63,376 bases of DNA, taken from assembly GCA_020829485.1 (NCBI GenBank), contig JAIVFU010000037.1, positions 1-63,376 of the forward strand, given 5' to 3'. The translations under genes and the position numbers were made by a program. Each line of letters starts with the position of its first letter. The first letter of the stretch is position 1. The notes beneath the pieces are model-generated. The model was not told the DNA's origin. It searched no databases and saw nothing but the letters and a program-made list of their open reading frames with translations. The stretch comes from Nostoc sp. CHAB 5834. Its GTDB lineage: Bacteria; Cyanobacteriota; Cyanobacteriia; Cyanobacteriales; Nostocaceae. Of this stretch, positions 37,231 through 44,966 are shown piece after piece.

Positions 37231-38682
37231 ATGAATGATTCTGCTGCTGATGGCGATGCCCAACGAACGCCTAAAAATGAAAAACTAAACCTGAGTACTA
37301 AAATTGCTTTCGGTGCTGGAGATTTGGGAACAGCGATCGCGGCGATGATTGGGATCACTTATTTGTCACCGTTCCTCACAGATGTCGCTGGCTTAGATCC
37401 CAACTTAGCCGGACAAACCCAACTCGTTGGTAAAGTTTGGGATGCAGTCAACGATCCGATGGTTGGGGTATTGAGCGATCGCACTCAAAGTAGTCAAGGA
37501 AGGCGGTATCCTTGGATGATTTGGGGATCAATTCCTTTTGGGATTTTCTTCTTTTTGCAGTGGATTGTTCCGCAATTTAGCACTCAAGAAAGTGTGAATC
37601 AGTGGGGGTTGTTTTGGTATTACACTGCTGTTTCTATTTTGTTTAATGCTTTCTATACAGTTGTCAATTTACCATATACAGCGCTCACCGCAGAACTAAC
37701 TCAAGACTACGACGAACGCACCAGTCTAACCAGCTTTCGCTTTTTCTTTTCTATTGGCGGTAGCATTTTCGCCATACTTCTTTTTTTAGTTATCTCTATA
37801 CTAATTCCCAATAACAGACAACTACAATATGTAGTTTTGGGAGGCATTTGTGCAACTGTCTCTGTTTTCCCTTTATATTGGTGTGTTTGGGGAACAAAAA
37901 AACGCGCTCAAGCAGTAGCAAAGTTACACCCAGAAACTGAGCAAAAAGTCTCTATTCCTTTATGGCAACAACTCAAAATTGTTTTTACTAATCGCCCTTT
38001 CTTGTTTGTAGTAGGGATTTACCTTTGTTCTTGGTTGAGTTTTCAATTGTCAGCTGGCATTATTCCCTACTTTGTCACCAGTTGGATGCGGCTACCGCAA
38101 TGGCACGTTAGCCTAGTGTTGTTGACGGTGCAAGGAACCGCTATGTCTATGCTGTTTGTTTGGGCTGCCATCAGTAAGCGTTTTGGCAAACAAGCTGTGT
38201 ACTACATGGGAATGACTATTTGGATTATTGCCCAAGTTGGACTTTTTTTCTTGCAACCTGGTCAAATCATCCTAATGTACATTTTTGCGATGATGGCAGG
38301 TTTCGGTGTCTCCACTGCCTATCTTATTCCCTGGTCAATGCTACCTGATGTAATTGAACTGGATGAACTCAAAACTGGACAGAGGCGAGAGGGTATTTTT
38401 TACAGTTTTATGGTGTTTCTCCAGAAAATCTGTTTAGGATTTGCAGTTTATATACTTTTACAAAGATTAGGTACAGCTGGATATATTAAACCCACGCCAG
38501 ATGTGCTAATGCCAATTCAACCAAATACTGTGTTAGATGTAATTCGTAGTTTTATTGGCCCCTTACCAGCGATCGCTTTAATATTGGGTTTAGTTTTAAC
38601 GTATTTTTACCCAATTACCCGCGAGATGCACGCAGAGATCATGCTAAAACTCAAAGAACGGCAAGAGAAGAGGGGGAGTTAA
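37231..38682 (+). CDS. GPH-family sugar:cation symporter (MFS)
   Basis: The 483-residue membrane protein has the glycoside-pentoside-hexuronide pattern: LSTKIAFGAGDLGTAI, KVWDAVNDPMVGVLSDRTQS (the family signature NDPxxGxxxD), and RRYPWMIWGSIPFG. About twelve helices are visible. LTSFRFFFSIGGS is also typical. These symporters take up sugars or glycosides with Na+ or H+; the substrate here is unknown. The ATG at 37231 is chosen over a GTG at 37219. It shares a short promoter region with the phosphoribosyltransferase gene. Confidence 0.92.
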   Translation: MNDSAADGDAQRTPKNEKLNLSTKIAFGAGDLGTAIAAMIGITYLSPFLTDVAGLDPNLAGQTQLVGKVWDAVNDPMVGVLSDRTQSSQGRRYPWMIWGSIPFGIFFFLQWIVPQFSTQESVNQWGLFWYYTAVSILFNAFYTVVNLPYTALTAELTQDYDERTSLTSFRFFFSIGGSIFAILLFLVISILIPNNRQLQYVVLGGICATVSVFPLYWCVWGTKKRAQAVAKLHPETEQKVSIPLWQQLKIVFTNRPFLFVVGIYLCSWLSFQLSAGIIPYFVTSWMRLPQWHVSLVLLTVQGTAMSMLFVWAAISKRFGKQAVYYMGMTIWIIAQVGLFFLQPGQIILMYIFAMMAGFGVSTAYLIPWSMLPDVIELDELKTGQRREGIFYSFMVFLQKICLGFAVYILLQRLGTAGYIKPTPDVLMPIQPNTVLDVIRSFIGPLPAIALILGLVLTYFYPITREMHAEIMLKLKERQEKRGS

Positions 38683-39248
38683 TTAATTCGTAATTCGTAA
38701 TTCGTAGTTAAAAATTGAATTACGAATTCGGCATAAATAAACATCTCCTATTTACACTCGTTGCTGGCGTTCCTAGACTGATACCCGATGCCCAATTCCC
38801 AGTGCCTTGTATATTTGCGATCGCAAACTGACTTAACCTAACTATATGCCTTTGACAGAGGTAAATTCAAATGCTCTCTTCCATACTTAAGTAGGTGGGC
38901 GCTAAAAAACACAACTATATTAAGAAACGTAAATCGCTTAAAAGCTTATATTCAAAGCGTTTCTCCTGCTTTACATAAGTTTATGTACTTCGGTTTAATT
39001 ATGCCTACTTACTTAACTAAAGAGCAAGTATCAGAGACAACTGAACTCAGTCTCAACTACATTTGCATTTTGCATAACTTAGTATATTAACTTGTGGTTC
39101 ATCTGTTGCTAGCGAGTGCTTTTAGGGAAAAGCTTTAATATCCTAATCAATTCAATTAGTTAAAAATACTGAGGTCGATTAGGTAGCAAATTTGATTAAA
39201 TTAATCAAACAAACGGTATTGTAATTGTTCCCGTTTGCTTATTAAGTA
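38683..39248. other. Upstream region of the ParA/nuclease operon
   Basis: TTCGTAATTCGTAATTCGTA and its partial inverse GAATTACGAATTC (about 38694-38730) form a repeat hairpin after the GPH gene. At 39001-39090 a 29-codon frame begins MPTYLTKEQVSETTELSLNY, resembling the start of an excisionase-type HTH, but it is short and probably a remnant. The operon promoter presumably lies within 39090-39248. Confidence 0.45.
39001..39090 (+). pseudogene. Possible remnant of a small HTH protein
   Basis: ATG at 39001 opens 29 codons with LTKEQVSETTELSLNYI, which looks like the first helices of an excisionase/MerR-type HTH. No recognisable remainder follows. It could be a real micro-protein or chance; I give it low weight. 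Confidence 0.25.
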
Positions 39249-40607
39249 ATGCTACTTACAGACTGGAATCACATTTTAGACAACATTTTGCCTGATGAGA
39301 GTAATGAGGCGCTTATCAGTAAGAGATTTGTAGAATACTTTATAGAAGCACTGGGATTTAATCAACAAGAGCAGGTTCCAGAATTTTGCACAGGAAACGG
39401 GAAAGTAGATTTTGCTGTTCGCAAAAATACTGATGGTGATAATTTTTTATTCACTAAGACTAATCCCTATTTACTTGTTGAAGTTAAGGCACGAGCAACA
39501 GGCTCAGGAGCCAAGATTAATTTATCAGAAGGCACTCCTCAATATATAAATACTAGAGAGCAAATAAAAAGATATTTACTTGCTTCTAAGTGCAATACAT
39601 CTCAATGGGGAATTATTACTAATTCAGTTCATATTCAGTTATTCCGGCGACATGGAAAAGTTATATTTCCTGCAACTCCAAGTATTTTAATTAAAAAAGA
39701 TAACATTAATGCTATTATTTCTCATGTTAAACATTTAATTTACAATCCTCCTAAAGCTTTAACTGTTTGTATTTACAACAACAAAGGAGGTGTGGGCAAA
39801 ACTACAACAACTGTTAATTTAGCAGCCACTCTTGCACAACAAGGTAAGCAAGTTTTAGTAATCGACTTTGATCCACAACAAGGAGATTTAACTAAATCTC
39901 TTGGTTTACAGGTAGGAAAAATCAGCTTATATGATTGTCTATCCGATAGAGATTTAAACATTCACGATACAGTTCAACCATTTACAGTCAAATTTAAATC
40001 TGGTAAATCATTACAATTTGACGTTATTCCCGCAGATTCAAAACTGGGAAATTTTACAGAACAAGACTTAGCTACAAGAATTGAAAAGGGGTCTGCCAGG
40101 TTAAAAGATGTTCTGAAAGCTTTGGTGTATGAATATGATTATATATTCATTGACTGTCCGACAAACTGGATGTTTTTTAGTCAAAGTAGTCTCTACGCCT
40201 GTGATGCTGTTTTGATACCTACAAAGCACAATAATTTAGCATCCCTAGATAATGCAGCTAAAGTAATTAAAGAGTTAGTACCAAAAGTTAAGGCAGCTAG
40301 ACAAGATGGTGGGCCAATCGCCTTACCTATATTTTTTAATGGTGAAAATATCACTCCTCCTCAGCTTAAAATAGCAAATCAGGAAATTGTAGCTATTATT
40401 ACTAAAGAGATCAAAGCATCGAAGTTTAATTTACTTCCTTATTTTTATCCTAAGTATATAAAAGATGACACCAATACCAAAATATTCAGTCTGCCTAGTT
40501 ATGCAATTGTAGCAGGTGCAGCCTTCGCTCGAATTCCAGCAGCTTTTAAGGATTCTACTGCTGCAAAATATTATCTCGAACTAGCTAAGGAGTATTTTAT
40601 TTTATGA
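39249..40607 (+). CDS. HsdR_N-type PD-(D/E)xK nuclease domain fused to a ParA/MinD ATPase
   Basis: The 452-residue product joins two domains. Residues 1-165 resemble the N-terminal nuclease domain of type I restriction HsdR: E20 in SNEALISKRFVEYFIEALG, D54 in GKVDFAVRK, E78 and K80 in LLVEVKA, and Q105 in REQIKRYL. This is the E-D-ExK-Q set of PD-(D/E)xK enzymes. Residues about 170-452 are a ParA-type deviant Walker ATPase: NNKGGVGKTTTTVNLAATLA, VIDFDPQQGDLTKSLG, DYIFIDCPTNW. It overlaps the next gene by ATGA. A DNA-bound ATPase carrying a nuclease suggests DNA surveillance, mobile-element maintenance or defence; the function is not known to me. Confidence 0.9.
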   Translation: MLLTDWNHILDNILPDESNEALISKRFVEYFIEALGFNQQEQVPEFCTGNGKVDFAVRKNTDGDNFLFTKTNPYLLVEVKARATGSGAKINLSEGTPQYINTREQIKRYLLASKCNTSQWGIITNSVHIQLFRRHGKVIFPATPSILIKKDNINAIISHVKHLIYNPPKALTVCIYNNKGGVGKTTTTVNLAATLAQQGKQVLVIDFDPQQGDLTKSLGLQVGKISLYDCLSDRDLNIHDTVQPFTVKFKSGKSLQFDVIPADSKLGNFTEQDLATRIEKGSARLKDVLKALVYEYDYIFIDCPTNWMFFSQSSLYACDAVLIPTKHNNLASLDNAAKVIKELVPKVKAARQDGGPIALPIFFNGENITPPQLKIANQEIVAIITKEIKASKFNLLPYFYPKYIKDDTNTKIFSLPSYAIVAGAAFARIPAAFKDSTAAKYYLELAKEYFIL

Positions 40608-41395
40608 GTGATTTTGATAATATTGGCAAACTAATGGATCTGAAGTTAACTGATATTGAACCTGGAGAGAAGTTTTCCGAATCGGAATTTATCATTAAAG
40701 CAGCAGCAGAGTCTATATTACAAGCTGATGGGCGGAATTGGATTCCTATTATTGTTAAACAAATCGATGACTATAAATATCAAGTTGTTAGTAACCACTT
40801 TATTTATACAGTTGCTCAACAAGCTAAGTTAAAGCGAGTCTGGTGCATAGTCATCTCACCAGAATCTCAAAATATTGAGCAAGCAAAAATTTTAGCTAGA
40901 GAAGTTTTACCTCAAGTAAATTTGAATACAGCATCACGAGATACTATTCTAGCTGCACTTAAATACTTAATTTCAGAACCAAATAGTGCCTTAAAGGGTG
41001 TAGATCCTATTGTTGCTACAAACCGAATTGAAGAGTCTAATCGCAAAACCTGGTCTAATTTTAACCCTATTATTCCCTTGAGATGTGGAATTACTAAAGG
41101 CAAAAAGTTGGATGCTCTTGCAAAAGTATTCTTTTTCTCACCACCACCACCACCAGAGCCAACACCAAAAATTGTGAGTATTAAATCTGCATCAAGAGAT
41201 GAGGTGTTTATTCGTTTGAGTTATTTATCAAAATCCCAAATAGATGGCTTTGAAGCTATTGATATAGAAAAATCATCTGATATTATATTCAGTGCTAGTA
41301 AAGGCAAGTGGAAAAGCTTAAATCCTATCTCTAAACTTGAATGTGGCATTGATACTACCAAAATTAAGGCTCTTAAGAAAGTGTTTAGTCTTTAA
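40604..41395 (+). CDS. ParB-like partner with duplicated C-terminal domain
   Basis: The 263-residue product has an N-terminal segment (residues about 10-95) like the ParB/Srx nuclease fold (NWIPIIVKQIDDYKYQVVSN ... LKRVWCIVI), but the usual GxRR motif is replaced by NHFIY, so CTPase or nuclease activity may be absent. The rest is two related domains: NTASRDTILAALKYL ... FNPIIPLRCGI and KSASRDEVFIRLSYL ... LNPISKLECGI, separated by a PPPPPEPTP linker. The start overlaps the upstream ParA stop by four bases, implying translational coupling. It is probably the DNA-binding or regulatory partner of the ParA fusion. The duplicated domain is not recognised. Confidence 0.8.
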   Translation: MSDFDNIGKLMDLKLTDIEPGEKFSESEFIIKAAAESILQADGRNWIPIIVKQIDDYKYQVVSNHFIYTVAQQAKLKRVWCIVISPESQNIEQAKILAREVLPQVNLNTASRDTILAALKYLISEPNSALKGVDPIVATNRIEESNRKTWSNFNPIIPLRCGITKGKKLDALAKVFFFSPPPPPEPTPKIVSIKSASRDEVFIRLSYLSKSQIDGFEAIDIEKSSDIIFSASKGKWKSLNPISKLECGIDTTKIKALKKVFSL

Positions 41396-41397
41396 TT

Positions 41398-42447
41398 TTA
41401 TCCACCAATTACAGGGATTACCGACACGATTCTCTCAGCTTCATTTACCCTAACCTGCGCCAACCCAAATTGTTCAATTACGGCTGCATTCGTCGTCAAA
41501 TGTCTACTCACCTGAGCTACCCGATACTGACTTTCCTGTGAAGCTAAAGCAGCTGGTAGTAATAACTGATCTGCTAAGTGTTCATCCACTGCTGCGCCGG
41601 TGTGATGAAACTCAAGCAGTTGCTGACAAGCAATTTCTGCAACTGTCTCCGCCGACAACCGCAAACGCCCAAATCCACCAAAGCCAGTCAAGCTGTTCTC
41701 ATACTCAGCAGTTAAAAAAATACCCGCCCCTGGTGCTATACCTCTTTCTCGCAAAGCGTGTACAGCAACTTTCAAATGGGCTTCCCGTAACAAATTCTCG
41801 GCACGATTCGCCATCCGTTGGGGAATATGCGAAGGCAATTCTGTCACCACAGCTAGCCCTCGCACCTGTTGTAACTCTCCCCGCTCCAACAAGTTAATCC
41901 CGTTGAGTTTACCACCACCACTCACCTGCAACTGTACCTCTCCGCCACCTTTGGGAAACCACCCCCAAGCGCCTAACTTGACTTGGGCTTCTACACCCAT
42001 GCGTTGCAATATTGGCAAATAAACTTGCTCAATGTACGTCACTGTCGGGCTAAAATTTACATGAGTTCCACCCTTTAGAGTTACTTGGGAATTGCCAGAT
42101 ACTAGTGCCAGAGGTAAGAGAATTGTCTGTAAAACTAGAGCGATCGCACCCGCAGAACCACCAACTTGTGCTTTACTAACATCAAAGGTATAAGTTCCAG
42201 CTTGCACAGCACTACCTGGGATGAATTCCAGCACCATTGAACCCAAAGCATCACCTTGCAGTTGGGCATTACAAATTCTCGCCGCAGCCCGAACTGCTGT
42301 TAAGTGTTGTGCTGCTAATCCTGGCTTTTTGCGTCCAGCGCGAATGCCTGAAATTCTTATGGGTTCGCCAGTGATGGCCGCTAGACTTAAGGAAGTGCGA
42401 AGAACTTGTCCGCCTCCCTCTCCGTAGGAACCGTCAATTTCAATCAT
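41398..42447 (-). CDS. rtcA: RNA 3'-terminal phosphate cyclase
   Basis: RtcA converts RNA 3'-phosphates (and 2'-phosphates) to 2',3'-cyclic phosphates with ATP through a covalent enzyme-AMP. The 349-residue product begins MIEIDGSYGEGGGQVLRTSL, has RAGRKKPGLAAQHLTAV, GSAGAIALVLQ and the catalytic-His region AAVDEHLADQLLLPAAL (AMP is attached to this His). Length and motifs are standard. The stop lies two bases from the stop of the ParB-like gene on the other strand. No RtcB ligase is present in the window, so its role (RNA repair or decay) stays open. Confidence 0.97.
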   Translation of the reverse strand: MIEIDGSYGEGGGQVLRTSLSLAAITGEPIRISGIRAGRKKPGLAAQHLTAVRAAARICNAQLQGDALGSMVLEFIPGSAVQAGTYTFDVSKAQVGGSAGAIALVLQTILLPLALVSGNSQVTLKGGTHVNFSPTVTYIEQVYLPILQRMGVEAQVKLGAWGWFPKGGGEVQLQVSGGGKLNGINLLERGELQQVRGLAVVTELPSHIPQRMANRAENLLREAHLKVAVHALRERGIAPGAGIFLTAEYENSLTGFGGFGRLRLSAETVAEIACQQLLEFHHTGAAVDEHLADQLLLPAALASQESQYRVAQVSRHLTTNAAVIEQFGLAQVRVNEAERIVSVIPVIGG

Positions 42448-42592
42448 GGGCGATTTTGGGATGTTGGATTTTGGGTTATCCCCACGGGTGTTGAAATCAA
42501 ACTACAAATTATAAACGCCTAACAGCTAGCTTTTTGAAGCGAAGTTACACAAATATACAGAAAAAATTCTGATATGTGTTTTTTGTAGTTTG

Positions 42593-43317
42593 CTAATTTT
42601 GAATTTGCAATTGAAGAACCTTGCTTTTACCGGGATTCATCAATCGATATGGGTCAACTATTTCCTTAAACTTTAACTGTTCAGGGTCAATAACTTTTCT
42701 GCCGCCATCTTCAATAATATATGTATGAGGATTGGCAATACTCACACCGGCGTTGCTGATTGCGGTATGAAAACGATTGTGCGTTACGGTGAAAATCCTT
42801 GTAGAGACGTAAAATTTTACGTCTCTACATCCAAATTCATACCTCCATTCAGCAACGCCCTCACACCATGTTCTTCGTGATAGCGGATAATCTCATTGAG
42901 GCGTTCTTCGGTGGTGTAGCGCACAAGTTGCAAAGCACAGGGTAGTAAGGTTCGCAGAGAATTAATTACTCTGCGTTCCTCTGCGTAAACCTTTGCGTTC
43001 CTCTGCGTTTTAAAAATAAAGAAATCTACCGCATCCCCCATCAACAATTGAGTACCACCCATTTTGATGGTGACATCTAAACCATAGTCTTTGTAAATAC
43101 CAGTGGCCATCGCCTGGTAAAATCCGCCGTGTTCTGCTTGTGCTATCCAGTTTGTGCCAAATGTAATTTTATCCAACCGAGAATTGCTAATTGATGGTTG
43201 GTTGCTGTTAGTACAACCAGCAATGAAGCTACTACTAATCCAGATAGAACTGTATTGAATAAAATTACGACGACTAAGGCGATGAACTTCTGTTGATGAG
43301 GGTAATGACAGATTCAT
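42593..43317 (-). pseudogene. Broken chimeric gene: NMT1-like binding protein start and FAD-linked oxidase end, split by a MITE
   Basis: Residues from 43317 onward are a Tat-like leader (LSRRNFIQYSSIWISSSFIA) and the start of an NMT1/THI5-type substrate-binding protein (ITFGTNWIAQAEHGGFYQA). After about 100 residues the frame crosses a low-complexity repeat (CTCTGCGTTCCTCTGCG near 42980) and continues as RYTTEERLNEIIRYHEEHGV. A 111-bp MITE (42749-42859) then interrupts. Beyond it the frame resumes as SIANPHTYIIEDGG ... VDPYRLMNPGKSKV, the typical end of FAD-linked oxidases, with stop at 42593. Removing the MITE and one target copy gives EEHGVSIANPH without a break. So two genes were joined by deletion and later split. 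Confidence 0.8.
42741..42867. mobile_element. 111-bp MITE with 8-bp target-site duplication (copy 2)
   Basis: The element spans 42749-42859 with ends GGCGTTGCTGA and TCAGCAACGCC, which are perfect 11-bp inverted repeats. It is flanked by CTCACACC at 42741-42748 and 42860-42867. It is nearly identical to the inverse of 6601-6711, including the central GTAGAGACG palindrome. The insertion splits an FAD-linked oxidase frame. Confidence 0.9.
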
Positions 43318-43338
43318 AAAACAGGATGATGCTCTCTT

Positions 43339-43821
43339 TTATTTGCCGTTGTAGTTAAATCTAAATGTACATTCTAGAATCAACTTTTGATTCACTAGCG
43401 AATAGGGCTGAATTTCTAAAGCACCTTTAAAAGCTTTGATGGCTTCACTATACTCTCCTAGTGCTGCATAACACAAACCCATACCGTGAAGCGCTCCGAA
43501 ATGTATCGGATTTATCTGCACAACCATCTGACAATCTGCCAGAGATTTTTGATAATCTCCAATACTGTAATACAGAAAAGCGCGGCGATTCCAAGCTTCG
43601 GCAAAATCTGGCTGGTCTTTTATTAGTGCTGTCAACGCTGTTTCGGCTTCGGTAATTTCACCTGCATCGAGTAACTTTTGACTGCGATCAATTATTTCCA
43701 GCCCATAAATTCCCTTCTGCTGAAACCAAATCCGCCAGATTTTTCTAGTTGCTTTTTCGCGGACTGTAGCATCTGGGTTTTTCAACTCTTCAAGTAAGGA
43801 ATTGATAGGTAAAGAATCCAT
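43339..43821 (-). CDS. Small TPR-repeat protein
   Basis: The 160-residue protein carries about three tetratricopeptide repeats: LLDAGEITEAETALTALIKD, AFLYYSIGDYQKSLADCQMV and GLCYAALGEYSEAIKAFKGA, with the W-L-G-Y-A-F-A-P spacing. The first 40 residues (SLLEELKNPDATVREKATRK) look like a HEAT-type helix pair. TPRs mediate protein-protein binding; partner and role are unknown. It is upstream of the chimeric pseudogene on the same strand, 22 bases apart, and may once have formed an operon with it. A similar protein is common in cyanobacteria. Confidence 0.85.
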   Translation of the reverse strand: MDSLPINSLLEELKNPDATVREKATRKIWRIWFQQKGIYGLEIIDRSQKLLDAGEITEAETALTALIKDQPDFAEAWNRRAFLYYSIGDYQKSLADCQMVVQINPIHFGALHGMGLCYAALGEYSEAIKAFKGALEIQPYSLVNQKLILECTFRFNYNGK

Positions 43822-44293
43822 GAATTTGAGATCAGTGAATATACGTTTGTATTAACTTTCTCACAAAATATATCTATTAAATGATTTTTAAAGCCATCTT
43901 TAAATTTGCGGTACTTTATTGCTAATTATGAATTTTCTGTGTTATTTCTGGTATCCAGGATACGACTAATACCACACTCGACATTTAGAGTTATAAAAAT
44001 AAAAACTGACTAGAGGTAGTTGACAAATACTTAGTGACTAATATAGGAATCTTATTTGATTTTTGAAATTATCTATGTGGGCGGGGAGTGGGGAGTGGGG
44101 AGTAGGGAGTAGGGAGTAGGGAATTAGGCTTTTCGATCTGTACGGAGCTTTTTCAGAAATCAAATATTAGTCCTATAGCTTATAAAAATATCACCAAAAA
44201 AATAATGACTATGCCAAAGCAAAACGACTTTCCAGGCATATTGTTCTTACTTCCCATCCTAGTAGCTTTGGCCCTAAAACAATCCCGATTCAA

Positions 44294-44339
44294 TAGACAT
44301 CTCCAGAAATTAATTATGCGTTACCTGAAACCCTTGTAG
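44294..44339 (+). repeat. Partial copy of the TAGACATCTCC palindromic repeat
   Basis: TAGACATCTCCAGAAATTAA through CGTTACCTGAAACCCTTG is identical to the left parts of the elements at 52298 and 55686. The right half is absent here. Confidence 0.75.
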
Positions 44340-44776
44340 AGACGTTAGAAGATAAATCATTTCGACTCAACAGCGTAGATTTTGAGGAAACAATGGCAGC
44401 ACTTTACGAAGATGTAGTTTTTGAATAATCTTTAGCCATAGCCTCTAAATATACAGATGCTCGATTCGACCCCACTCTTGGCGGCAGAGCTAGGGGCAAT
44501 GCAAACTCAGTTACCACGAATCGCCAATTTATGTGCAAGTTTTCTGGTATAGTAATTTTGGTTAACTTCACCTGTATTGGTGTCTGATAAGCCTCTGTCC
44601 AGTAGCATTACGATTATTGGTAAGTGACTCCGTTGCACAACATCGAAGTAAGTAGGCACATCTTGATTAATACAAGTTACCAATAGGTTTGTCTGATAGC
44701 GCAAAAAGATGCAGCATTTCATCCAAGACAGTAAAATTTGTAGGGTACAAGGTAGGAAGTTCATAGTCTGCGGCAG

Positions 44777-44899
44777 GGCATTTCGTGGACTTTAAACAAA
44801 GTTCAGCGCCTACGCACAGCAATAGCTGGATTGGCTGAAAAGCCGACACCGTATGCTGCATCAGTGTGGGAATATGTCACTAAACTAAATATCTATTAA
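44777..44899 (+). pseudogene. C-terminal gene fragment, unknown protein
   Basis: A frame of 40 codons reads GISWTLNKVQRLRTAIAGLA and ends EYVTKLNIY, with a stop in frame 24 bases before it starts. The composition looks like real helical protein sequence, but no family is recognised. It is probably the tail of a deleted gene that once lay upstream of lysC. Confidence 0.35.
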
Positions 44900-44966
44900 T
44901 ATCTTCAAGGCTTCCTACCCGGCAGGGGCATTGATCAAAACAGACACAATCGATTGCATAAAAGTT

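Larger units (their letters stand above)
43822..44966. other. Graveyard of gene fragments and repeats before lysC
   Basis: The 1.1-kb stretch has a 7-bp tandem string (GGGAGTG/GGGAGTA, 44094-44125). A short frame beginning MTMPKQNDFPGILFLLPILV starts at 44205. A partial TAGACATCTCC repeat begins at 44294, and from there a frame runs through ETLVETLEDKSFRLNSVDFE to a stop near 44428. A minus-strand frame at 44507-44764 (MNFLPCTLQILLSWMKCC) is unrecognised. A plus-strand frame 44777-44899 ends LAEKPTPYAASVWEYVTKLN. None is complete. They look like debris of several lost genes. Confidence 0.5.
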
